A DNA stretch of 64,000 nt, taken from Parasponia andersonii (Eukaryota; Streptophyta; Magnoliopsida; Rosales; Cannabaceae). The position numbers and the translations under genes were made by a program. This document shows, piece after piece, positions 50,801 to 61,793 of this stretch. Under the pieces are notes generated by a model. The model saw nothing but the letters and a program-made list of their open reading frames with translations, was not told the origin of the DNA and made no database searches. Every line of letters starts with the position of its first letter. Position 1 is the first letter of the stretch. Where the stretch lies: NCBI GenBank assembly GCA_002914805.1, contig JXTB01000116.1:357553-421552 (forward strand), read 5' to 3'.

Positions 50801-53800
50801 TTGCTGTAAGTATTTATGCTGTAAACTTTTGGATGCAGTTTCGGCATTTTGCTAACAAGGTTGGAAATCTTGAACGTCCATTTCTCAAGGAATTTTTTCC
50901 TCGTTGGGTGGAGTCATGTGGGTCGCCAGTGCTGAGGTATTGATAAAGTAGAGCTACATCTAGCTTTCTTATTCAACAATGTTGCTAATTTCAGTTGTTA
51001 TTCTGTCATTTTCGTTAAAAAGGATGGGGTTCTCCTACAACAAGCGAAAGAACATGGTTGAGTTAGCCGTATTACGTGGATGCACAGCTGTTCCAGATGC
51101 AAGTGCATCAGTTGTTAACAGTAGGCCAGAATCTGAAAACCGAGACAGTGAGGTTGGATGGCCTGGGATGATGAGTATTAGGGTTCACGAACTTGATGGC
51201 ACATTTGACCATCCAGTTCTGCCAATGGCTGGAGAAACTTGGCAGCTAGTGGAAATACAATGCCATTCGAAACTTGCTGCTAGACGCTTTCAGAAGCCTA
51301 AAAAAGGTGCAAAACCTGATGGATCTGATGACAATGGGGATGGCACACCTGCTCTAGATATCCGGTCCAGGTATGTAGAAATCTTATGAGCTGTGAAAGT
51401 TCTTGCTGAAGGGGGATCGAATTATTGTTCCCTCATGTGTCTCTGTGTCAAATTTTCCCTTTTTTTTTTTGCAGTATGGAGTCACCCTTGTTATGGATGT
51501 GGGCAGATCCAGAAATGGAGTACCTTGCTGATATTCATTTTAATCAACCTATACAGATGTGGGTAAGAATGACAGTAATAATGCCACCCAGCTTTGAACA
51601 ATTTATCATTTTAAGGGTTACTGCAGTATTTTTGCTATGACAACAGTAAACCAGTAACCGATCGAAGGTCCACTATAGAGCACAGCTCCAGTATCGACAT
51701 CAGTAAAAACAGATCACACAAAGTCAATGAGAACTAACTAGAATTATATTAAACCACAACTACAACTCAAGAGTCCATTAAACTCCTTAAGGTCTCTTGT
51801 ATGGAAAGAGATCAGAAATGAGGTCCTGACAAAATAATGAAATATCAACCTATTTTCGCCGTGACATTGACACTTATCAATCCAAATGCACGTGAAAATG
51901 AACATGTATGTGTCACTTTTGTAGGTACATACATGTATTCACAAATGTATGTGACATGTACTTCTATTTGAGGACATATGCATGTTTAGAGACCTGGGTA
52001 GCCAATAGGTCATGTGTGTAAGACTGATACACATATGAGGACTTGGGAAAAGTAACTTTAAAAGAAACAACAGGTCAACCCTAAAATTTTTATTTGTAAC
52101 ATGACCTTAAGCAACTTCTTTCTTAACTGAGCGACCATTAGAGCAATAATGATGGTCACTAAATGTAAAAAAGGAGATGGTCATTTTGCAAATAAAAGTT
52201 TCTCATGTGGTTTTTTGGCCAAAAGGACTCTAAACACGCTTATATATTCTGCATTTGGGAACGTGGATATCCACATGTACAAGGACAATTTCACCATAGA
52301 TAACATTTTTTGAATTGGTGGAAAAACTGAAAGGTTATTGCTGTTGCCTATAAAGAGAGCTTAGTTCTTTGTGGATGTCTTATCCACTTTCTTTGTATTT
52401 CTTTCTCTGTTAATACATTGTTCATTTCTTATCAAAAAAAAAGAAAAGAAAAAGAACTTAGTTCTTGCAGTTATCTGTTTTCTGTGTTTTTAGTTTGAAA
52501 CCTGTAACCTAAGCCCCTATAAATTCCAAGTCTTAACCATTTTCATGACCTATAAGGTGTCCATTAAGAACTAACATAAACGGCCAGTTTACTGTACGCC
52601 ATTTGTAAAGGCTGTAGACCTTGCTATTAGCATTTAGGCATTCACTGGCATGTTTAAATAATGCTGTAGTAGACAATTTTTTATTTGCCTGTTCATCACT
52701 GGTTCTGTAAATATCCATAACCAAGTTGCTTCCATGCACTCTTTTCCCTGTTGAGAACTGGTTGCATTTTGTGTTGTGCTTGTAGGCATTCATGCCAATT
52801 ACAACTCCACATTGCTTTCTGCCAAGTTTTATAACTTTTTGACTTAAACTTTTCAATGTTTCATCAGATTAATCAGTTAGAGAAGGACAAAGATGTTATT
52901 GCTCAGGCACAAGCAATTGCAATGCTAGAGGCATCACCACAGCTATCATTTAATATTGTTACTGCACTGAATAATTTCCTCACCGACTCCAAGGTTTAGC
53001 CACTATCAGAGTTGAGTCTTTATTTGAATAACGTGTTAAATGGAGTGTGATAATTTCTGCTTTCTTCTTTTGGTATGAAGGTGTTTTGGAGAGTTCGAAT
53101 TGAGGCAGCATTTGCATTAGCTAACACAGCATCCGAGGTACTTTGTCATTATGTATTTTACTTGTTATAAACTTTTCATTGCATGGTTAAATTTTTTCCT
53201 TTTGAGATGAATTCTACATCAAATCCTTGCGAAGTTACTTGTACAAGGTATTATAAACTCAAAACCATATTGTAATCACTGTTACAATTATAGTAAATCT
53301 TCAGTTTGTATATTCTAATCAAGTGAGGGAGCATTTGGTTTATCCTACCAACGATGAAAGCTGTTTTTGGATTTGTACAATAGGATTCGAATCCTGTACA
53401 AAATACGCCCTGAACTTTTAATATGACACGCGGGCTGTGTTATCATGTGTTTCAGGAGACTGATTGGGCAGGTTTACTTCATTTGGTGAAATTTTACAGA
53501 GGTCGGCGTTTTGATGCAGATATTGGACTTCCCAAGTAAGATGCTTCCGCAGATACAGTTTAAAATTTTGCAAATGTACAAAATCTAAACAAGTTACAGC
53601 CTTATTTATTTATTTATTTATTTTAAATTTTGCAGGCCAAATGACTTTCATGATTTTGCCGAGTACTTTGTTCTTGAGGTAATGCAATGAGGTAGGATAT
53701 GTGATAAGTTGTCACTACCGTTGTCAGTCTGATTCATATGATTGATCTTTCATTTTTAATTTCAAAGATTTTTTTTTTGCTTGCCCGTCTTGTGTAAAAG

Positions 53801-54914
53801 TGATTGTACTGCTTATAGTTTATTTATTTATTTATTTTTTAATTTTTTTTGAATTTTTTTTTTCTTGGGTACAGCTTTTAGTTTGCTAACTTGATGTATT
53901 AATGTCTTCATCAGTGTTGATGGGTCTAAATTTTCTGTCAATTTTGTTTTGCGGCATACTGATGTTCCTGGAAAATCAAATTTGATTTACCAACTTGTAC
54001 GATACCTGGGAAGTTCAGATTTTACTATGTCAAATTAAATTTTCTAGATATTTTTGAAAAATTCGGCATGCTCTAGTAAGGAACACTATTGTGTCTCTCT
54101 AGCCAGATATCAACTAGCGCTTCTATCTTGTAGGCCGTTCCACATGCAGTAGCTATGGTCAGAGCTGCTGATAGGAAAAGCCCAAGAGAGGCTGTTGAGT
54201 TTCTATTACAGCTATTGAAGGTAATTATTATCTTTCCCTTTTATACAACAAAACATGGAGACATGACATTTAGATTCATTACAAGAGGATAACTATATAA
54301 GAACTTGTAATGCTACCACTGTGCTAACATGATGGTTAGGCACTCGCTCCCTCGACAAAGAAGTCTTGGGTTCAAGTCGTCACTACCGCGGTGGTTGGAA
54401 GTTTATGGGTAATCCACTTTAAGAGGAATCCATTAATCGATCTGGGTGGGTCCACCACCTGGGGTTATAAAGATACACTATCTTCTAACCTTATAATTTG
54501 TTCTATTACCAGGAAACAAAATAGAAATATATGTATATATATGAAAAATCTGTTTTCTTTTTCTTTCCTTTTTTTTTTTGTTTTTTTAAAGAATAAAAGA
54601 AACTTGAGAACTGTGATATGGATATTTGCTCTGTTCTCTGCCTCTAGGGCTGTTCTTTATGGTTTAATTGAGAATATAATTAATAACAGACTATCTGGTC
54701 TCTTCTTTTCTGTTTGTTTGTTTCTTGTTTTGTCTGTTTCTAATTTTATCAAATGTCTGATTTCATGCTTCCTGTTGCCTGTTGCCTGGTCTTTGAATGT
54801 CGAACAGTATAATGATAATAATGGGAATCCATATTCCGATGTGTTTTGGCTTGCTGCATTGATTCAGTCAGTCGGTGAGCTTGAATTTGGACAACAGGTT
54901 TGTGTTATATTCTG

Positions 54915-54957
<43 letters not shown>

Positions 54958-57900
54958 ATGCATATTCTCTTTGATTTCTTTGAGGCATGCTCTTATTTGC
55001 GAATAAATTGGTAAGGGTTGATTGGAACCATTACTTTTAGCTCCTCATTAGTTTTATTCAATCTTCTGTCACTTTTTTCATCCAGATTTGGTGTTTTGTC
55101 CTTGCTACCTGTATAATACTCATTGACGTGTTTTTAGGTTCAAAAATTAGAGAGAAACAAACTTTTCTAGTTATTTTCTACTTCCACTCTCTATTTCTTC
55201 TTCCACATAATCTTTTGCAATATTTGTTTTAACAAAGTTATAACACTCATTGGGCTAGTGATATCTATCTCAGACTTTGACCTGAGAGTCTGAATTCTCC
55301 TTTTCCATCCCTCTTTTGTTTTGTTCTTTGTCTTTTTTTTTTTTTTTTTTTTTTTTCCACTTCTTGCACATTTGAACAGTCAAGAGCTTGTAATTGTGGG
55401 GGTTGAGGTCTGTCACAGATATAATTTCTATTTCATGTAATACTAAAATACGATATTTTGTGACTAATTAATTTAAATCATTGATTTTCCCCCTTTTAGC
55501 TCTCATTAATGGGGTTCTCTCTTGTAAGTCATCTGGTCTGGAATGTAGGTCCGAATTCTTTGTTCATTCAAGTAATCCAGCCAATCTTTTGAAAGTGGCA
55601 AAATCTGATACATCAACTATTAATTCTTGGTTGAATTTCATGGATTAGATAAACTACCTCTACCATAACACCATGGACTATGGAACTGAAAGGATTTGAT
55701 TTTTTCATGTACTCCTTTTGTTTTATCATGGGGATGTTGGTGATTTAGTGTAATTTTTTCTCTTGGACACTGTATCCTGATCTGAAGGCTTATTTATGTC
55801 TGTTATTTCTTTAATCTATGGCAGAGTATCCACTTTTTATCATCCCTTCTCAAGCGCATTGATCGGCTTTTACAATTTGACAGGTGCATTTACTTTTTTA
55901 ATATAGGATACATGGATTATCTCAAAGAATAGTAAAACTGATTTTGTATATATCTGGAAATGGCGTATAACAGGCTGATGCCAAGTTACAACGGGATATT
56001 GACAATTAGCTGCATCAGGACTTTGACACAGATTGCCCTGAAGCTTTCCGGATTTATCCCACTTGTGAGCCTTTCTTCAACTTAATGTACCTGCTTTTAA
56101 ATCTTCTGGGGTATTAATGTGCAGTATATGGTGCTTTGGGCAGGACCGTGTTTTTGATCTCCTGAAACCATTTAGGGATGCTCAGGCTATCTGGCAAGTT
56201 CGAATTGAAGCTAGTAGAGCATTACTTGATCTGGAGTTTCACTGTAGAGGAATTGATGCAGCATTGTCTTTGTTTATGAAGTATTTAGAGGAAGAGCCGT
56301 CCTCGAGAGGTTTGCATTACTTCCACTGGTGAAATAATAATGTTTCTCTAGAATTTTACTGTCCCTCCTTAACAGTCATTACTAATCTTTGTTTATTTTG
56401 TTATTTTCTGTCTTTACTATTTCTTTCATGCTTGTATGCGTCCGCTTATTTTACATTCCTTAATTTCAGGGCAGGTGAAATTGGGTGTGCATACTATGAG
56501 ATTGTGTCAGATGAGAAGTGGATCTAATTCTACCGACATAAAAAGCCAAACTCTTGTGGATTTGCTCCATCTACTTGAAAGCCGAATGGCATTCAACAAT
56601 GTCTTTCTTCGTCACTACTTGTTCTGCATCTTACAAATCCTTGGAGGAAGGTGGAAGCCCTTTTTCTTTCTCCATCTTTCCCTAGATTTAGAGATGTGTT
56701 GGTTTTCTCTTTCATAATCTAATGAGAGCATTCTTCTCTTGAGAAGTAATAACTCTCATCCTGCCTCTCTTTCTTTATGTTTGTGTGTTTACAATACCTA
56801 TCCAAGTATAATTTAAATCTGAACCTCTGCTCCTTTTTTAGGCCACCAACACTTTTTGGAGTTCCGAGGGATCATAGACCATTGCATTTAGGTGATGTAG
56901 AAGCCTGGCACGAGCAGAGAAACATATTTCCTAATTATCTTCCAGAAATCAAACTACCATCGGATGCTCAGAACCTTTCACACAACAATTTTGTCATGCC
57001 AGAAGGTGCCAAAGACATGTTTGCTGTCCCAGAAGCTTCCAATAATGGTTTGGCTGTTCTACAGGTTCCTGCTGATGGTTTGCCTGTTCCACAAGCTTCC
57101 AATAATGGTTTGGCTGTTCTAAAAGATCCTGTTGGTGGTTTGCCTGTTCCAGAAGCTTCCACAGATGGTTTGGCCGTTCTAAAAGATCCTGTTGATGGTT
57201 TGGCTGTTCCAGAAGCTTCCATAGATGGTTTGGCTGTCCCAGAAGCTTCCAAGGTTGGTTTGGCTGTTTTAGAAGCTTCCAAGGATGGTTTGCTTGCTTC
57301 GGAAGCGTCCAAAGATGGGTTGGCTGCTCCAGAATCTTCCAAAAATGTCTTTGCTGCTCCAGATTCTTCCAAAGATGTCTTGGCTGCTCCAGAAGCTTCC
57401 AACGATGGGTTGGCTGCTCCAGAATCTTCCAAAGGTGTGGCTGCTCCAGAAGCTTTCAAAGCTGGCGTGGCTGCTTCGCAGGCTTCCAAGGATGGTTTGC
57501 CTACTCCAGCAGTTTCCAAGGATGGTTTGGCTGTTTCAGAAGCTTCCAAGGATGGTTTGCCAATTCCTGAGCTATCGAAGGACGCAGATACCATTTCTAC
57601 CAGTCATGGACGGAAGATGCCAGTTGTTAAGATCAGGATGAAAAGATCTACTGCTACAAGTAGAGCAACAGAGGTTGATACCCAAACTTTAGAGAGATCT
57701 CAGGCTGGACATTATGAAAATGATCATGGGGCTAGCAGTTCAGTTTCTGTTGATGCACCCCACAGAAATTTTGCTGAAGCCGTCAGCATTAGCAATCAAA
57801 ATCTCGAAGAAGTCAATTCATGTCATAATCTTGGGTCTCGGATGACTGCCAGTATTGGCAGCGCGAAACTTGCGAGTGATGGCGACGATATGGGGAAGGA

Positions 57901-58432
57901 ACTTCAGTGCACAGCTGATTCAAGCAAAGTTTTTGCCCTAGCGCAGCCGGATGATCCGTCATCATCTAGCTTCATCCAAGATAATAGTGTCGATGCCGGT
58001 GCACAAAAGTTTGCAAGTCTTCAAGCTCTTTCTGATTCAAGACATGGTCATGACAAAGAAAAGGGGAAGAAGAGAAAAGACGAGGACAAGAAACGGAAGC
58101 GGGAAGACCATAAAGGGCACCGGGATGATCCCAAGTATTTGGAGCGGAAGCGCCTGAAGAAAGAGAAGAAGAAGGAGATGGCCAAGCTGTTGAATGGGGC
58201 CAAGACCTCTTCTTTAAATGACCAAGCCAAAGTATCTTCAGTAGAATTGACAAATAAAAAAGAGGAAGTTAAGATGAAGTCGTCAACGGTGGAAGTGAAA
58301 CCAATTATACCTAATGGATCCAAATTACTGATCCCAGGGGTTGAGGCTAGGCCTCAGGCCACAACAGAAGGTAATTCTGTTGCTCCAAAATTTCGAATTA
58401 AAATAAAAAACAGAACGCTCAACAAATCATAG
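41849..58432 (+). CDS. TAF2: Transcription initiation factor TFIID subunit 2 (TAF2), 25 exons
   Basis: Coding exons: 41849-41967, 42136-42475, 42834-42979, 43068-43134, 45111-45310, 45439-45592, 47161-47245, 47368-47459, 47874-47999, 48119-48172, 49777-49845, 50839-50936, 51023-51370, 51475-51562, 52868-52993, 53081-53137, 53456-53535, 53636-53678, 54134-54220, 54808-54897, 55825-55883, 55974-56064, 56144-56309, 56470-56650, 56842-58432. All are GT-AG with matching phases, giving about 1518 residues. TAF2 is a TFIID subunit that helps bind the core promoter around the initiator. Residues about 20-510 have the M1-aminopeptidase fold: starting [20 protein letters not shown], and at 343-375 [20 protein letters not shown]. 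The catalytic HExxH is replaced by Tyr352-Ala353-...-Gln356, as expected for non-enzymatic TAF2. Residues about 510-990 are the HEAT/ARM-like part. The last exon encodes a tail with about 19 decapeptide repeats (1050-1237), a very basic stretch ([17 protein letters not shown]) and the end [14 protein letters not shown]. Plant TAF2 is usually near 1400 residues; the repeats explain most of the excess. Confidence 0.95.
43894..43972 (+). pseudogene. tRNA-Gly(UCC)-like pseudogene in TAF2 intron 4
   Basis: TGGTCTAG (box A region), CCCTTCCAAG around the UCC anticodon, GGTTCGATTC (box B) and the 3' end GGTTGGTGCA follow plant tRNA-Gly in order. The D-arm/anticodon spacing is several bases too long, the 5' acceptor strand no longer pairs, and the T stem is CCAAG/CTTGG. 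It therefore cannot fold as a normal tRNA. Confidence 0.5.
43979..44051 (+). pseudogene. tRNA-Phe-derived pseudogene in TAF2 intron 4
   Basis: Exactly 73 nt and very close to plant nuclear tRNA-Phe: the D arm GCTCAGTTGGGAGAGC, the anticodon stem TCAGA/TCTGA, the T arm GCGTGTTCAATCCACGC and the 3' end TCACCGCA are kept. The anticodon loop is GTTTTTA instead of CTGAAGA, so Phe identity is lost, position 37 is a pyrimidine, and acceptor base 3 is changed. Only 6 bp separate it from the Gly-like copy. It is either a decayed gene pair or the head of a SINE; the sequence after it shows no clear A-rich tail. Confidence 0.7.
46125..46402. mobile_element. Tourist-like MITE in TAF2 intron 6
   Basis: The left end GATAGTGTTTGGTTGAAGTG and the right end, read on the other strand, CTTAGTGGTTGGTGGGGTGG are related to the GTTTGGTxG type of Tourist/Harbinger ends. 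The interior has GGAATGGCATAGGCAT and ATTGTATTCCATTTCTTCCC. It has no coding capacity. Exact limits and the target triplet are uncertain. Confidence 0.5.
48485..48557 (+). mobile_element. LINE stub (43 bp) with perfect 15-bp target duplication, TAF2 intron 10
   Basis: AAGGCAGCAGTTTAT occurs at 48485-48499 and 48543-48557. Between them is only CCATATC followed by an A-rich tail with G interruptions (48500-48542). The residual CATATC plus tail equals the 3' terminus of the LINE in the TFIIE-alpha gene (17558-17580), so this is best read as an extremely 5'-truncated LINE insertion. Confidence 0.75.
50406..50465. repeat. 30-bp tandem duplication in TAF2 intron 11
   Basis: Two units starting GGTTATTTTAGTATGCTTT at 50406 and 50436, differing at one base. 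A looser duplication of about 100 bp (CTCATATATGTTCC / CTCATATATATGCC with TTTATTTTACTTTCATT) spans about 50665-50815, just before exon 12. Confidence 0.9.
52360..52466 (+). mobile_element. 5'-truncated LINE 3' end in TAF2 intron 14
   Basis: CTTAGTTCTT is duplicated at 52360-52369 and 52457-52466. The 87 bp between ends in TGTTCATTTCTTATC then an A-rich tail (AAAAAAAAAGAAAAGAAAAA), again the TATC-poly-A terminus of the LINE family seen at 17566 and 48500. Confidence 0.65.
54315..54540 (+). mobile_element. Probable SINE in TAF2 intron 19
   Basis: A tRNA-related head with box A-like TGATGGTTAGGCACTCGC at about 54330 and box B-like GGGTTCAAGTCGTC at about 54369, 35-40 bp apart. It is followed by a body with ACCGCGGTGGTTGGAAG and GGTGGGTCCACCACC. 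The composition is GC-richer than the intron. The 3' tail (ACCAGGAAACAAAATAG) and target duplication are not clear. Confidence 0.45.
57023..57585 (+). repeat. Coding minisatellite in the last TAF2 exon (about 19 units of 30 bp)
   Basis: The DNA repeats GCTGxxCCAGAAGCTTCCAA with GATGGTTTG every 30 bp (occasionally 27 or 33), always a multiple of three. It encodes variations of [10 protein letters not shown] at residues about 1050-1237. Units at the left (EASNNGL, DPVGGL) and right ends differ more than the central ones, as in arrays that grow by slippage or unequal exchange. The array lies between the conserved [12 protein letters not shown] segment and the basic tail. Confidence 0.95.
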
Positions 58433-58700
58433 TGCTTGCATGTTTGCCCTTGTTCCCAAAAGTGGCTGGATTCATAATTTCACCGAGATTTTTGCAGTTG
58501 GTCTCTGGCTGGTTTAGGTACATAGTGCTAGTGTGACAACCAGTTTAATTGCTGATGCTGCTCAAAATCTGTTCATTTGTTGGACATTCTGACTATTTGA
58601 AATCTATAAGCCTCCCCTGTTCCATGTTCCTTTTAATTCTTTTGATATGAACGTATGTAGTTTTCTGTTCATGAAATAAAAATTCAAGAACATACCTTTT
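58433..58700 (+). promoter_or_regulatory. TAF2 3' UTR with polyadenylation signal
   Basis: AATAAA at 58675-58680 is about 245 bp after the TAG stop, at a plausible distance for cleavage near 58700. Confidence 0.55.
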
Positions 58701-59039
58701 GCCCCAAGATATATCAGTCTCATTATTTGTATCTCGGAAGGACCTGGTGCAGTAAATATATTTGGTAAATAGGAGATAACTTGTCAGCTTCACCTTTGTA
58801 CATTATTAGTATCTTTTTATTTTGGACTAGGATTAAACTTTCGGTTTCTTTTCGTGTGGTCGTAATGGATACAATTTATACACAAAATAATAAATAAAAT
58901 AAAAAAACACAAAAACGAGACACTTGTACATATATCGTTCGAAGGTTTTATAAATCGGCAGTGTAATTTTCTCAAGAAAGTTTATTATTGTTCTTGATCT
59001 TTACAAGGCTGATTTCTATTCTGTTCCTCGATTATCTAA

Positions 59040-59408
59040 GGCTATGTCTGGTAAGGTGGATTTTTGAAGAGATAGATAGGAGTGAGGGGGAGAACAAAAT
59101 TCTTCGGTTTGACCAGGGGAGAGGAGAAATGGAGGGAAGACTCCTTTTGGCTCACTATATTGCATCCTTTCAAAATTGGAAAGATCGGAGAGGAGCAGAG
59201 AGTGAACAAAATTTGAATTGACTAATTTACTTTTTGAAATAATTATTTGAAAAATAATACAATGACTAATATAATAATTTTATAAATAAATACTTTATTT
59301 ATCTTACCAGATATTATAAATAATTCTTACTCTCCTCTCCTTCTGTCACATTCCCTTTCCTTCCTAAACTCTCCGTCATTTCTACTCTCTTTCTTACCAA
59401 ACATAGCC
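59040..59408. mobile_element. MITE with 16-bp terminal inverted repeats
   Basis: The left end GGCTATGTCTGGTAAG and the right end, on the other strand, GGCTATGTTTGGTAAG differ at one base of 16. The inside ends are purine-rich on the left (GGAGAGGAGAAATGGAGGG) and pyrimidine-rich on the right (CTCTCCTCTCCTTCTGTC), partly complementary. 369 bp, no coding capacity. The GGCTATGTTTGG terminus is common among plant MITEs. The target duplication is unclear. It lies about 600 bp past the end of TAF2. Confidence 0.75.
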
Positions 59409-60347
59409 CGAGTCATGTCTTTACTTAGACTAAGAAACTAAGCAAATTTTACAAGTTAAAAGTACTTTATTAGTATCGTTGATTGAGAGATTTTCCATTC
59501 AGACTTCCTCTGAAGCTTTGTAGACAGACCATGTATGATTCATAATGTGACAAGATTACTCTCTCTCTCTCGACCAGGTCTCAGGGATAGGAACGGTGAG
59601 TTGCTACTTTTACAGGCTGTCATCTAGTGGGTTCAGTCTGATTTTTGATTGGGCAGTTTTTAGACTTTGTTGCAGAAAGAGAGAGCTCAACCTGTACATT
59701 CTACATGGGCATATACCAAATCTTCCTGCGTAATCTGAGGAACCCTACACAACCCTGCGACAAAATCTTTACCATGATATGGTAAATTTGGTCCTTCCAT
59801 TTGTTTTCTTCTTTTCTTTTCTTTTCTTTTTCAGTAATTACTTTAGATGACTTATACATATGGTCCACACCATACATAACAGCAACTCTAGATCAAATCT
59901 ATGGCCACATTAATTTCTAGCTGAGCTAGTATGCATACCTTAGGCTTTGCATTTGTACTTTGAATCCCCGACATTCTTCTTTTGACATGCTTTATTACCT
60001 ATCTTGCATTACCTCATTCTCCTCCACAGGGCCCCCTCTTGATCGAATTAGGATATTCCTCAACTGGTCAAACGCAAGAAAGTAGAATCCAACTTTGATC
60101 CTCATGTACTACTCTTCTGGAACTCCTTTTAGACTTTTCTCACATCATGCACAGCCAGTTTTAGCCACCTGCAACTCTCCGGATTCATTGAAAGATCTTT
60201 TTAACAAATTTTGAATCTTTTATCAGATTTGGTGGGAAAAACTATTAATGAAAAATATTCCATACCCTGATATCTTGCCCAGTGTGACAAGCAACTTAGA
60301 AATATCATGCTGGCTTCTTATTCAATCCCATTCGAGAACTCTATGTA
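59409..60347. other. Intergenic DNA, no gene seen
   Basis: Contains a (TC)n tract near 59561-59572 and a perfect 8-bp inverted repeat with a 3-bp loop, TTTACCATGATATGGTAAA, at 59768-59786. Otherwise unremarkable. Confidence 0.45.
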
Positions 60348-60695
60348 TATTATCATTTTTATATTTTATATTTTGATATTTTATTTAAATTATATATTGT
60401 GTTTTTATTATTATCAATATTGATTATTATATTTAAAATTAGTTATAAATTTATACCCTCACACTAATTTAAAGTAATTAATTTATCAAGATGTTCAAAA
60501 AATTAAAAATAAACTATATAAAAATTTATCTTAAAATAAGTTTATTTAATCGTCTTAGTAAATTAACTCTTCTAAATTAGTGTCAGATATAAATTTGTAA
60601 TATATTTTAAATCTAAATGTTAATATTGATAATAACCAAAATATAAAATATAAATTAAATAAAATGTCAAAATACAAGTTATAAAAGTGATATAC
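60348..60695. mobile_element. Foldback MITE, arms of about 150 bp
   Basis: Almost the whole 348 bp is one imperfect palindrome. Left-arm words TATCATTTTTATA, TTTTGATATTTTATTTAAAT, ATTATTATCAATATT, ATAAATTTATA and CACACTAATTTA reappear in order on the other strand from the right end as TATCACTTTTATA, TTTTGACATTTTATTTAATT, GTTATTATCAATATT, ACAAATTTATA and GACACTAATTTA. The flanks are TA-rich, so a TA duplication (mariner/Stowaway style) is possible but cannot be shown. Confidence 0.75.
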
Positions 60696-61484
60696 TATCC
60701 CATATATTTGTTTTCAATGAACTTCAGGTGAAATTTGAAAATATTGGCTCGCTGATGCATGTCGCATGATATCAATTTGATCTTACAATTTGTTGTAAAA
60801 TAGTTTTAAAATACTGTTATAACATAGGCTGTATTCTGTCAAATCTTGAGCCTTAGATTTTTTTTAGTTTCAGCAATAAAATTCTTTGAGTCTTTGGCTG
60901 TATCAAATAAAATCTTGAGTCTTTTTTTAATTTTCTTTTAAAATTCTACCAGCAAAAACTTTGAGTTTCTGGTTATATTAAATAAAACTTTGAGATTTTG
61001 AAATTCTAACAAATTGGGCCAAAAAATAACCACTTGATAAAAAATCGGTATGAAAATATATGCAACATGATTAGTATTTTATACTCTTGAACTATGTTTT
61101 TATTTTATTCAACTAAAATATACTAACATTTTTGATATAGAATAACATCGTTTTCGTCCCAATTAGAGTGTTTGGCAACAAGAATAGCCTTATACAATAG
61201 CACATGAAATCACATATCAAAAGCAAATGGGTCATTGGACTTATTTTGTAGGGCAATTTAATATAGTCCAAAAGTTTTATATGATGTAACTAGAAACTCA
61301 AAATATTTTTTTTTCTATTTATATATATAAAATCAAAAACTCAAAGTATTTATTGATAATAAAGTAAAGCTATCTTAAACGGATAATATTACAAATAAAG
61401 TTAAATTTTTAAAAGCATGTAAAAAAAGGAAAAACAATCCACAACCACATTATGGTGAATGGATTCTAAAATACTTTGACACAC

Positions 61485-61489
<5 letters not shown>
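60696..61489. other. Intergenic DNA with short dispersed repeats
   Basis: The phrase AATAAAATCTTTGAGT / AAATAAAACTTTGAGA with GTCTTTGGCTGTATCAAAT recurs three times between 60840 and 61000. No gene seen. Confidence 0.45.
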
Positions 61490-61538
<49 letters not shown>

Positions 61539-61540
<2 letters not shown>

Positions 61541-61781
61541 GCACTAATCCAGTAGATATTTTTTTTTTTTTACCTATATATAGGTATCAATTTTGCTAAT
61601 GAAAATTTAGCATGCACATTTTTTATTGTAAAAAGTAAGAGAGAGAAAGAGCATTAATGATGCACATTTTTTCATACATTTCATTATAGCTATTGGATTA
61701 CTATTAGATGGTGATCCAATGGCTAAAAAAAAAAAAAATACCTGCCCGTAGGTTAAAAAAAATACCTATTGGATTGGCAGC
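61539..61781 (-). mobile_element. Microsatellite-flanked MITE, copy 3 (Micron-like), inverted
   Basis: About 243 bp between a (TA)n tract at 61490-61538 and a second at 61782-61793. The left end CTAATCCAGTAGATATTTTT pairs with the right end AAAATACCTATTGGATTGG. Read on the minus strand, the order of internal blocks (AGCCATTGGATCACCATC, ATGTGCATCATTAATGC, ATGTGCATGCTAAATTTTC, ACCTATATATAGGTA) equals copies 1 and 2. It is the best preserved copy. Confidence 0.8.
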
Positions 61782-61793
61782 ATATATATATAT

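Noticed and set aside
54315-54400. A tRNA gene in TAF2 intron 19
   Set aside because: Box A- and box B-like words are present but no cloverleaf can be folded; SINE-like is the better reading.
56968-57594. A 208-codon open frame on the minus strand opposite the TAF2 minisatellite
   Set aside because: The 30-bp unit is a multiple of three and has no stop on that strand, so the frame stays open automatically. Composition is Ala/Ser/Lys/Pro/Glu repeats and there is no independent support. A similar plus-strand shadow lies at 57285-57641.
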